DNA from: Deltaproteobacteria bacterium
Lineage (GTDB): Bacteria > Desulfobacterota > Desulfarculia > Adiutricales > Adiutricaceae
Length of the DNA: 5,281 nt
NCBI GenBank assembly: GCA_031288745.1
Contig: JAITQT010000382.1
Coordinates: forward strand, 1-5,281
Direction: 5' to 3'
Shown here: one piece after another, positions 1-5,122 of the stretch
Position numbering within the stretch: the first letter of the stretch is position 1
Layout: each line of letters begins with the position of its first letter
Notes under the pieces: model-generated
What the model saw: only the letters and a program-made list of their open reading frames with translations
What the model was told of the DNA's origin: nothing
Database searches by the model: none
Translations under genes and position numbers: made by a program

Positions 1-145
1 TAAAATATATGGTTGGAGCAGAGAGCTAAGTAGAAACCTCAAAAGAACTAATGTTAAGCTCTTAAGGGTATGCTAAAACTTAATTACAACTCGAAAGTCG
101 CTACCAGCCGCAACGTGGGAAAAAAAAGACTTGGTGAACGGTTAC
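1..145 (+). repeat. 145-bp repeat, copy A (inverted partner at 4623-4767)
   Basis: This stretch matches the reverse complement of 4623-4767 along its whole length. I count about ten mismatches and two one-base gaps, roughly 92% identity. Bases 71-119 (49 bp) match 4648-4696 perfectly. The last shared bases are GGTTAC at 140-145, after which the copies diverge. The left limit is unknown because the window starts inside or exactly at the edge of the repeat. No reading frame of note runs through it. A plus-strand T-tailed hairpin follows 44 bases downstream. It could be a dispersed intergenic repeat, a non-autonomous mobile element or a small RNA gene; the sequence does not decide between them. 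Confidence 0.9.
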
Positions 146-162
146 TTATTGTGTAAATTTAA

Positions 163-220
163 GGCGGCTTTAGCCCGCCATAAACCCTAGGGCTCTTGTT
201 AACGAGGGCCCTCTTTTTTT
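163..220 (+). terminator. Tandem hairpins ending in an intrinsic terminator
   Basis: A first hairpin pairs GGCGG (163-167) with CCGCC (175-179). A second pairs AGGGC (189-193) with GCCCT (208-212), extended by TC/GA (194-195 with 204-205) across a two-base bulge. Seven T residues follow at 214-220. The arrangement fits rho-independent termination of a plus-strand transcript. The only upstream element in the window is repeat copy A, so a transcript running through that repeat would end here. There is no T run on the other side, so minus-strand use is unlikely. Confidence 0.7.
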
Positions 221-594
221 GTTTCTAAATCTTTTCGTGCGGTGCAATCGGCGGCCTTGTCTAATAAGGCGTTTAAGCAACTTAGTCAACAAAGTTTCGA
301 GCAGAAGCTTTGAGGGAAGTACTCGCCTAGCTACTGTAAGTCGCTTATGGTTAAATGGCAAACTTAAACGCTAAATTGTGCCTAAAACCATATCTTTTCA
401 AACTGATTGCCTCACAAGCTGAGTTAGGTTACTCTCCCATTGGAAGGTAGCTAGGTCACCGATTGGACCGTATGGAGTTTTTTAGGCTCACTCCCCTCTT
501 GGCGTCCTAACTTCGGCGCGTTAGAACACCAAGTCGTCTAAAGGCTTGAGAGTATATGGCGCGTATTTAATTAGAGCCTTCGGGGCGTGGGCAC
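221..594. other. Intergenic stretch, no gene recognised
   Basis: No reading frame here looks like a real protein. A short plus-strand frame starts at ATG 355 and stops after about 31 codons, with no Shine-Dalgarno sequence. Small dyads are present, such as CTAAC/GTTAG at 507-511 and 520-524, and a GCC-TTCG-type hairpin near 575-585. The stretch lies between two terminators facing each other (plus at 220, minus at 595). It could therefore be untranscribed or hold decayed sequence, but nothing identifiable remains. Confidence 0.5.
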
Positions 595-627
595 AAAAAA
601 AGCGGAGGCCTATATTAAAGCCTCCGC
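595..627 (-). terminator. Strong intrinsic terminator, minus strand
   Basis: A perfect 8-bp GC-rich stem pairs 602-609 (GCGGAGGC) with 620-627 (GCCTCCGC) around a 10-base loop. On the minus strand it is followed directly by seven T residues (595-601). This is the clearest minus-strand terminator in the window. It lies about 865 bases downstream of the glyS stop codon. It could end a long glyQS read-through transcript, or a separate minus-strand transcript that starts in the gap. Confidence 0.8.
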
Positions 628-749
628 CTGCGATATAAAGCTAAGATCATTCAACTACCTCTCCCTAAAACAAGGGGCTAGTAAAAAGTCCGCTACTGTT
701 TGTGCTGGAAAAATTTGTCGAAACATAGACGGTTAAAGGAGGCCAAGCA

Positions 750-776
750 ATGATGGAAAACTTGTCCGCTGTCTAA
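750..776 (+). CDS. Possible 8-residue ORF with strong ribosome binding site
   Basis: AAAGGAGG at 735-742 is followed, seven bases later, by ATG ATG and a reading frame for MMENLSAV ending in TAA. The Shine-Dalgarno match and spacing are very good, yet the frame is tiny. The MITE-like inverted repeat starts ten bases after the stop. It could be a leader peptide, the surviving 5' end of a lost gene, or chance. It has no run of one amino acid typical of classical attenuation peptides, and no downstream plus-strand gene follows in the window. I cannot assign a role. Confidence 0.2.
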   Translation: MMENLSAV

Positions 777-785
777 ACGATATTT

Positions 786-895
786 GATCGAAGCGCAAAA
801 AGTCCCCTTTATCAGTCCTTAAATTTGTAACATAGTCTTATTACTAGTTAGTTTTTTAGACTATTTTGCTTTTAAGAGGTTTTTGCGCTTCGATC
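786..895. mobile_element. MITE-like element, 110 bp, with perfect 16-bp TIRs
   Basis: Bases 786-801 (GATCGAAGCGCAAAAA) are repeated exactly in reverse complement at 880-895. The element is flanked on both sides by ATATTT (780-785 and 896-901), which looks like a 6-bp target-site duplication. The 78-base interior is AT-rich and has no coding capacity, as expected for a non-autonomous miniature element. No transposase is in the window, so the parent family is unknown. Because the flanks are AT-rich, the duplication could be chance and the structure could simply be a long stem-loop in an RNA. No T run directly follows either arm, which argues against a terminator. Confidence 0.5.
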
Positions 896-970
896 ATATT
901 TAAGTTATTTTTTCCACTAAAAGTAAATCTTTTAGGCCCAGAGCAAGATTAAGGTCCCCTAAGATAATTT

Positions 971-1165
971 TTAATTTTTTAGACCACGGGTGGTATACTT
1001 TTCGTGGTAAAACTTAACCAGAATGGTATCCTTTTTACTGTTAATATCCAGCTGGACAATAATTTCCGTCTTTTTTTGGGGAATAGGCTTTATTGGATCG
1101 GTTTTCAGTCTTTTTATGACAAAATAAACCGTCTCTATCTCGACCAAATTAACCGTCCCAAACAC
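971..1165 (-). CDS. Doubtful 64-codon ORF or gene remnant
   Basis: The frame starts at a GTG and would encode a 64-residue lysine-rich protein with alternating hydrophobic and charged stretches (for example TEIIVQLDINS and TILVKFYHEKY), suggestive of beta strands. Its composition is protein-like and it has no low-complexity runs. However, there is no Shine-Dalgarno sequence before the GTG, no ATG, and no family that I recognise. Upstream in the same frame a stop occurs three codons before the start. The end of the frame overlaps a small dyad (983-988 with 1003-1008). It lies downstream of glyS on the same strand. It may be the surviving C-terminal part of a decayed gene or a chance ORF. Confidence 0.2.
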   Translation of the reverse strand: MFGTVNLVEIETVYFVIKRLKTDPIKPIPQKKTEIIVQLDINSKKDTILVKFYHEKYTTRGLKN

Positions 1166-1360
1166 GCTAAGTTGTTATTTTAAGTTAAAGACCAACGGAG
1201 CCAGGCCTTCTGTGGTAGCGCCCCTTAAAGCTCTAGGTTAAAGACAAGGGCAAGGTAAGCACAAGCGGATAGGTGGTTAAGCCTAAAAAACATGGCCGCG
1301 AAAAACGTTAAAACAGGCCAATAAGAGCGTCTTTTCGAGGAGTTTAATCTCGTTCATTCG

Positions 1361-1417
1361 TAACCGACGCCAACAGAGGGGCGACGGTTAAAAGTGGTCT
1401 TAAGGTAATTTTAAGAC
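1361..1417 (-). other. Two hairpins in the 3' region of the glyQS transcript
   Basis: Reading the minus strand after glyS, a first stem pairs 1411-1417 with 1397-1403 (GTCTTAA/TTAAGAC, seven perfect pairs, seven-base loop) and is followed by CACTTTT. A second stem follows closely and pairs 1380-1390 with 1361-1371 (11 positions with one A-A mismatch, eight-base loop). Neither has a proper T run, so they are weak terminators at best. They could act as 3'-end stabilising structures about 75 and 100 bases after the glyS stop. Confidence 0.4.
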
Positions 1418-1491
1418 TAAAAACAAGGAGGCCATTACTAGCTCGGTTAAACCTAGGAGATTACTAGTGAGAAATAAGATGAATTTAGCCT

Positions 1492-3576
1492 TTAAGAAGT
1501 GCTGACCCTTGAAAAATCGGCAACCAGCTCAAAAAGCCTAGTGGTGCGATTTAATAAACCTATCCGGGCATTTTTAACCTCTTGGTTGGGATCGTCTACC
1601 AAGACTTTATCGAAGAAGTTATCGACCGGCTTTCTAAGGGTGGCTATACGATTTAAAAGGCCTGAGTAATCGCCCTTTTCCAAGTAATTGGACGATTCCC
1701 TCTCTAGCACCGATATAGCCGACAAAAGCTCTTTCTCTGCCCCTTCGACTAATAATTCGGCGTTAACCGTGGTATCTCTTGGGCCAAACTTACGAATGAT
1801 ATTAACCACTCGCTTAAAAGTCTGGGCCAAATCCCTAAAACCCTCTTGCTTTTTTAATCCCTCCAAGGCCCCAGCCCGGCCTACGGCGGCTAGGGGTTTG
1901 TCGCCGTAAAGCCCCAAGACGGCCTCGGCCCCGTCAGCAGAGACCCCTTGGGCCAATATGTGACTTTTAAGCCTAGCTTTAAAAAAATCCAAAACATCGT
2001 TTCTCACTTCCTTAACCGGCCGCTTAACCAAATTACCCAGATTTGTCAAAGCCTTATCTATTAAGGGCTCAAGCGACCAATTTAGATTTCGCTCAATAAA
2101 AATCAAAATAAGGCCCAAAGCTTGGCGTCTTAGGCCTAAGGGATCGGCCGCCCCGGTTGGTAATAACCCCACTGCAAAACAACTACTTATAGTGTCCATT
2201 TTATCGGCTACGCTCAAAAAGGCCCCAGCCAAGCTCTGTGGCAAATCCCCTCCAGAGCGAATGGGTAGATAATGCTCTCTAATAGCCTCCGCCACCTCAG
2301 GCGACTCTCCATCGTTAACGGCGTAAATACCGCCCATAACCCCTTGAAGGGAAGGGAATTCCCCAACCACTCCGGTCACCAGATCGTTTTTACAAAGCTC
2401 GGCCGCCCTGGCCACCACCTCTTTAAGATCAGGGCTATGCTTTTCAATTAAATGCACGACCAAAGATTTAACCCTTTCGACTTTATCAAAAGTTGAGCCC
2501 AAAAGGTGATGGAAGACTAAGTTTTTTAAGGCCTCGCTCCTCTCCGAGAGCTTAACCTTAAGATCTTCCAGCCAATAGAAACGAGCGTCGTCGAGTCTCG
2601 CCCTTAGAACCCTCTCGTGGCCTTTTTTGACCACGCTCATATCCTTAGCCATAGTATTGTTTACGGCCACGAAATACGGGGCCTGGCGACCGAGACTATC
2701 GGTAATGGGAAAATATCTCTGGTGCTCTTTCATGGCCGTAGAGGCCACGGCTAAAGGTAGCTCTAAAAACTGAGAGTCATAATGGCCCAAAACGGCGCAA
2801 GGCTCTTCTAAAAGGTTAGAGACTTCATCGACTAATTCACTATCGATCTCCACTTTAAGATCGCCTCTAGCCTCTTGCACCACTCTAGCGATTTCTGCTA
2901 TCACCTTTTCCCGGCGACTCTCAAAATCAACTATTACGTGTGTTTCAGCAAGTCTAGTCGGGTATTCGTCGGGGTTGGTGATAACCACTGGGCCGGGATG
3001 AAGAAAGCGGTGCCCATAGCTAACTTTCCCGGCCTTTTGGCCGGCAAAAGTCATAGGTAATATCTCGCCTCCCAAAACGGCTAAAAGCCAGTGAACGGGC
3101 CGCACGAATTGATAATTCCCCTCGCCCCAGCGCATCACTTTCGGAAAGGGTAAGCTCTCTAAGAGAATGGGGATTAACTCTGTTAAAAGCTCTGAGGCCT
3201 CTCGGCCCTTAACACTCTTACGAACAGCTAAATAGGAGCCTTTAGGCGTGTTAAGGGTGAAAAGATCGCCAACCAACACGCCTTGACCTTTGGCAAAACC
3301 TGCAGCCGCCTTAGTCGGAGAGCCGTTGGAGTCAAAGGCCGCTGAAAGAGGTGGCCCCACGATTTCCTCTTCTAAATCAGGTTGCCTAGTAACCAATCCC
3401 CATAGGCCCAAGGCCAAACGTCTAGGGCCTCCCCAGATCTTCATACGCTCGTAAGTTAAACTTGCGTTTTTTAAATCGCGGCTAAGACGCTCACCTAAAT
3501 AAGCCATAGCCGGTCCAAAATAGCTGGCCGGTATCTCTTCGACCCCCAGCTCCAAAATAAAATCGGATACGCTCAC
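1492..3576 (-). CDS. glyS: Glycine--tRNA ligase beta subunit
   Basis: This gene encodes the 694-residue beta subunit of the cytoplasmic alpha2-beta2 glycyl-tRNA synthetase. In this family the beta subunit mainly recognises and binds tRNA-Gly, while the alpha subunit carries the class II catalytic core. Family hallmarks are present in order: LELGVEEIPA (8-17), GGPRRLA (49-55), FAKGQGV (94-100), MRWG (148-151), GHRF (188-191), MKEHQRYFP (282-290), ERVLRARLDDARF (321-333), EFPSLQGVMGG (406-416), EHYLP (434-438), and PTGAADPLGLRRQALG (473-488). The C-terminal helical anticodon-binding-like domain ends with FFDKVLV (654-660) and LFELVADFSR (681-690). The length is typical and the gene is intact. 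One small oddity is GHERVL where I remember GNERVL as the usual form. The start is GTG, overlapping the glyQ stop codon by four bases. A GGAGG lies seven bases upstream inside glyQ, so the two subunits are probably translationally coupled. Confidence 0.97.
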   Translation of the reverse strand: MSVSDFILELGVEEIPASYFGPAMAYLGERLSRDLKNASLTYERMKIWGGPRRLALGLWGLVTRQPDLEEEIVGPPLSAAFDSNGSPTKAAAGFAKGQGVLVGDLFTLNTPKGSYLAVRKSVKGREASELLTELIPILLESLPFPKVMRWGEGNYQFVRPVHWLLAVLGGEILPMTFAGQKAGKVSYGHRFLHPGPVVITNPDEYPTRLAETHVIVDFESRREKVIAEIARVVQEARGDLKVEIDSELVDEVSNLLEEPCAVLGHYDSQFLELPLAVASTAMKEHQRYFPITDSLGRQAPYFVAVNNTMAKDMSVVKKGHERVLRARLDDARFYWLEDLKVKLSERSEALKNLVFHHLLGSTFDKVERVKSLVVHLIEKHSPDLKEVVARAAELCKNDLVTGVVGEFPSLQGVMGGIYAVNDGESPEVAEAIREHYLPIRSGGDLPQSLAGAFLSVADKMDTISSCFAVGLLPTGAADPLGLRRQALGLILIFIERNLNWSLEPLIDKALTNLGNLVKRPVKEVRNDVLDFFKARLKSHILAQGVSADGAEAVLGLYGDKPLAAVGRAGALEGLKKQEGFRDLAQTFKRVVNIIRKFGPRDTTVNAELLVEGAEKELLSAISVLERESSNYLEKGDYSGLLNRIATLRKPVDNFFDKVLVDDPNQEVKNARIGLLNRTTRLFELVADFSRVSTS

Positions 3577-4475
3577 AAGCTCACCTCCCAGTTACCTAAG
3601 AGAGGATGGCCCATATCTTGGCGTTGTTGGACGTAAAGGGTGGCCGCATTTCTGGCTAATTTTCTAACCCGACCGATAAAACTGGTCCGCTCGGTCACGC
3701 TGACGGCCCTTCTAGCGTCTAGAAGGTTAAAAGTGTGAGAGCATTTCAAACAATAATCGTAACTAGGTAACACTAATCCTGCCTCTGATAAACGAATCGA
3801 TTCAACCTCGTACATGTCGAAAAGTTTAAAAAGCATTTTAGTGTCGGCCAAATCGAAATTGAATTTAGAATATTCGACCTCGCCTTGATGATGGACGTCG
3901 CCGTAACGTATCTTATTGTTCCAATTTAAATCGTAGACGTTGTCGACCCCTTGAAGGTACATGGCCAACCGCTCAACGCCGTAAGTAAACTCGACTGAAA
4001 TCGGTTTGAGATCGAACCCGCCGACCTGCTGAAAATAAGTGAACTGAGTCACTTCCATTCCATCTAGCCAGACCTCCCAACCTATGCCCCAGGCCCCTAA
4101 GGTGGGTGACTCCCAATCATCTTCAACAAAGCGAATATCGTGCTCGAGAGGGTCTATACCTAGAGCTTTGAGACTATCTAAATAGAGTTCCTGGGATTGT
4201 TCGGGAGAGGGCTTAAGGATCACTTGAAACTGATAATAGTGCTGCAAGCGGTTCGGATTTTCTCCATAGCGACCGTCGGTGGGCCGGCGAGAGGGCTGAA
4301 CGTAGGCGGCGCGCCAAGGTTCTGGGCCCAGGCTTCGAAGAGTGGTGGCTGGGTGAAAGGTACCGGCCCCAACCTCCATGTCATACGGTTGGTGGATGAG
4401 GCAACCCCGCTCGGACCAGAACCGGGTCAACGCTTGGACCACCTCCTGAAAGGAAAAGGAGGTCAATGCGGTCAT
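3573..4475 (-). CDS. glyQ: Glycine--tRNA ligase alpha subunit
   Basis: This gene encodes the 300-residue catalytic alpha subunit of glycyl-tRNA synthetase, a class II enzyme that activates glycine with ATP and transfers it to tRNA-Gly in the cytoplasm together with GlyS. The family signatures are all visible: GCLIHQPYDMEVGAGTFHPA (24-43), PSRRPTDGRYGENPNRLQHY (61-80), VEDDWESPTLGAWGIGWEVW (117-136), GMEVTQFTYFQQVGG (139-153), the motif-3-like VEFTYGVERLAMYLQ (161-175), and YCLKCSHTFNLLDAR (241-255) with a Cys-x-x-Cys pair. The length is normal and there is no interruption. I chose the ATG at 4473-4475 because GGGG (4482-4485) sits six bases upstream and the family N-terminus starts near SFQEVVQAL. 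An in-frame TTG four codons earlier (4487) would lie inside the hairpin's T run and is less likely. glyS follows with a four-base overlap. A T-tailed hairpin immediately upstream may affect expression. Confidence 0.97.
   Translation of the reverse strand: MTALTSFSFQEVVQALTRFWSERGCLIHQPYDMEVGAGTFHPATTLRSLGPEPWRAAYVQPSRRPTDGRYGENPNRLQHYYQFQVILKPSPEQSQELYLDSLKALGIDPLEHDIRFVEDDWESPTLGAWGIGWEVWLDGMEVTQFTYFQQVGGFDLKPISVEFTYGVERLAMYLQGVDNVYDLNWNNKIRYGDVHHQGEVEYSKFNFDLADTKMLFKLFDMYEVESIRLSEAGLVLPSYDYCLKCSHTFNLLDARRAVSVTERTSFIGRVRKLARNAATLYVQQRQDMGHPLLGNWEVSL
3581..3589 (-). promoter_or_regulatory. glyS ribosome binding site inside the end of glyQ
   Basis: The minus strand reads GGGAGGTGA here. The core GGAGG (3584-3588) is seven bases before the GTG start of glyS. 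This strong site, with the GTGA stop/start overlap at 3573-3576, supports the GTG as the true start and suggests coupled translation giving balanced subunits. Confidence 0.8.
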
Positions 4476-4481
4476 ATATAA

Positions 4482-4485
4482 CCCC
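4482..4485 (-). promoter_or_regulatory. Weak ribosome binding site of glyQ
   Basis: The minus strand reads GGGG followed by TTATAT and then the ATG of glyQ. This is the only purine-rich Shine-Dalgarno-like run before the gene. It touches the T run of the upstream hairpin, so folding or termination there could influence glyQ translation or transcription. It also decides the ATG at 4475 as the start. Confidence 0.5.
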
Positions 4486-4511
4486 AAAAAACCTCTGACT
4501 TTAATCAGAGG
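4486..4511 (-). terminator. T-tailed hairpin directly upstream of glyQ
   Basis: A perfect 7-bp stem pairs CCTCTGA (minus strand 4511-4505) with TCAGAGG (4498-4492) around a six-base loop, followed by six T residues (4491-4486). On the minus strand this has the form of an intrinsic terminator. It ends only about ten bases before the glyQ ATG and touches its ribosome binding site. It may end an upstream minus-strand transcript (for example from repeat copy B), act as an attenuator of glyQS, or shield the 5' end of the glyQS mRNA. I see no clear competing antiterminator upstream. Confidence 0.65.
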
Positions 4512-4533
4512 CCATACGTAAATAAAGTCTAAT

Positions 4534-4562
4534 AATCTAAGACTTGCTTATTAAAAAGGCAA
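4534..4562 (-). promoter_or_regulatory. Possible sigma-70-type promoter for glyQS
   Basis: On the minus strand TTGCCT (4562-4557) and TAGATT (4539-4534) are separated by 17 bases. Each matches the consensus boxes TTGACA and TATAAT at four of six positions. A start near 4527 would give a leader of about 50 bases containing the T-tailed hairpin. The match is modest in AT-rich DNA, so chance is possible, but the position and spacing are suitable. Confidence 0.35.
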
Positions 4563-4622
4563 CACAATACTTTAATTTCATTAAAAGATAAATTTTCTTC
4601 CAAAAATAATATTGTAACCTAC

Positions 4623-4767
4623 GTAACCGATCACCAAGTCTTTTTTCCCCACGTTGCGGCTGGTAGCGACTTTCGAGTTGTAATTAAGTTTTAGCAGACC
4701 CTATAAGTTCTTAACATTAGTTCTTTTAACGTTTCTACTTAGCTCTCTAATCCAACCAAATATTTTA
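4623..4767 (-). repeat. 145-bp repeat, copy B (inverted relative to copy A)
   Basis: Read on the minus strand, this is the partner of bases 1-145, about 92% identical, with a perfect 49-bp core at 4648-4696. The differences cluster in the first 70 bases (minus-strand 5' part) and at the A run after the core. Similarity stops abruptly at GGTTAC (4628-4623). Its first bases contain TAAAAT (4767-4762), which resembles a -10 box. About 110 AT-rich bases further along, the minus strand meets the T-tailed hairpin at 4511-4486. No protein is encoded. The two copies enclose the glyQS operon in opposite orientation. Confidence 0.9.
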
Positions 4768-4866
4768 ACTTTTGTTAATGTTAAAATTACTAAGCTCCTA
4801 TAGGGGGCTACATTGCTGCTGGATGTGTCGCCCTTTCAATAGGCTTGGCACCGCAGCGGTCTCTCT

Positions 4867-4902
4867 TGTGAACGGGCCCTTAAACGTTCACATTTGTGAA
4901 CG
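4867..4902. repeat. Three-part TGTGAACG repeat, operator-like or alternative hairpins
   Basis: TGTGAACG occurs at 4867-4874 and again at 4895-4902, with its exact reverse complement CGTTCACA between them at 4885-4892. The last two units form an 18-bp palindrome. The first two can form a hairpin with a 10-base loop. As RNA, the middle unit can pair with only one partner at a time. As DNA, the palindrome plus an extra half-site resembles a repressor-binding arrangement. No adjacent gene indicates which is correct. Confidence 0.6.
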
Positions 4903-5056
4903 GACACTAACCTACTTAATCTAACACCTCGCTAAAAGGACTCTTTGAGACCTAAAGCTCTAAAAGTCAAACGACTCGCAGCCTACTTAAGCCCACCTAA
5001 GAAACAATACCTGTACTCGTTTTATGGTAAATAAAAACTTAATCATTTCCTAAAAA

Positions 5057-5122
5057 GCGACTAAAGAGCTGGGCCAAAAAACTCTACCTTAAGCCAACAT
5101 TGTTTTAGACCTAGTTAGTCGC
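5057..5122. repeat. Stem-loop with 8-bp perfect arms
   Basis: GCGACTAA (5057-5064) and TTAGTCGC (5115-5122) are perfect inverted repeats 50 bases apart. Pairing can continue inward between CTGGGCC (5069-5075) and GACCTAG (5108-5114) with one wobble and one mismatch. A further AGTCGC lies at 5132-5137. No T run immediately follows, so it is not a typical terminator. It may be part of a structured transcript or a small palindromic element. Confidence 0.35.

Larger units (their letters stand above)
628..1491. other. Long gap downstream of glyS, no convincing gene
   Basis: About 860 bases separate the glyS stop from the nearest strong terminator. The gap contains a minigene-like start (750-776), a MITE-like palindromic element (786-895), a doubtful 64-codon ORF (971-1165) and two hairpins (1361-1417). 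There is also an 8-bp direct repeat ATTACTAG at 1434-1441 and 1460-1467. Short minus-strand frames are interrupted by stops, for example one reading MNEIKLLEKTLL near 1350-1280. The pattern could be a decayed gene region, but no family is recognisable. Confidence 0.5.

Noticed and set aside
170..361. 63-codon minus-strand ORF
   Set aside because: It begins at a TTG without a Shine-Dalgarno sequence, is strongly basic with no recognisable family, and its 3' part runs through the plus-strand terminator hairpin. It is most likely chance.
1688..1909. 73-codon plus-strand ORF
   Set aside because: It lies entirely antisense within the intact glyS gene and has no family resemblance.
2875..3060. 61-codon plus-strand ORF
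   Set aside because: It is an antisense shadow of glyS.
4197..4481. 94-codon plus-strand ORF
   Set aside because: It is an antisense shadow of glyQ.
4476..4487. Upstream TTG start for glyQ
   Set aside because: It would place the start codon at the T run of the hairpin with no ribosome binding site. The ATG at 4475 has a GGGG six bases upstream and gives a family-like N-terminus.
1..4767. Composite transposon made by the two 145-bp repeats
   Set aside because: No transposase is encoded in either copy or between them, the repeats have no clear terminal inverted repeats of their own, and the enclosed genes are housekeeping genes. A dispersed repeat or RNA family is simpler.
4846..4854. T-box-like TGGCACCGC on the plus strand
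   Set aside because: It matches the T-box core (TGGNACCGC). However, it points away from glyQS, has no downstream synthetase or amino-acid gene in the window, no recognisable Stem I, and no terminator following. A nine-base match of this kind can occur by chance.
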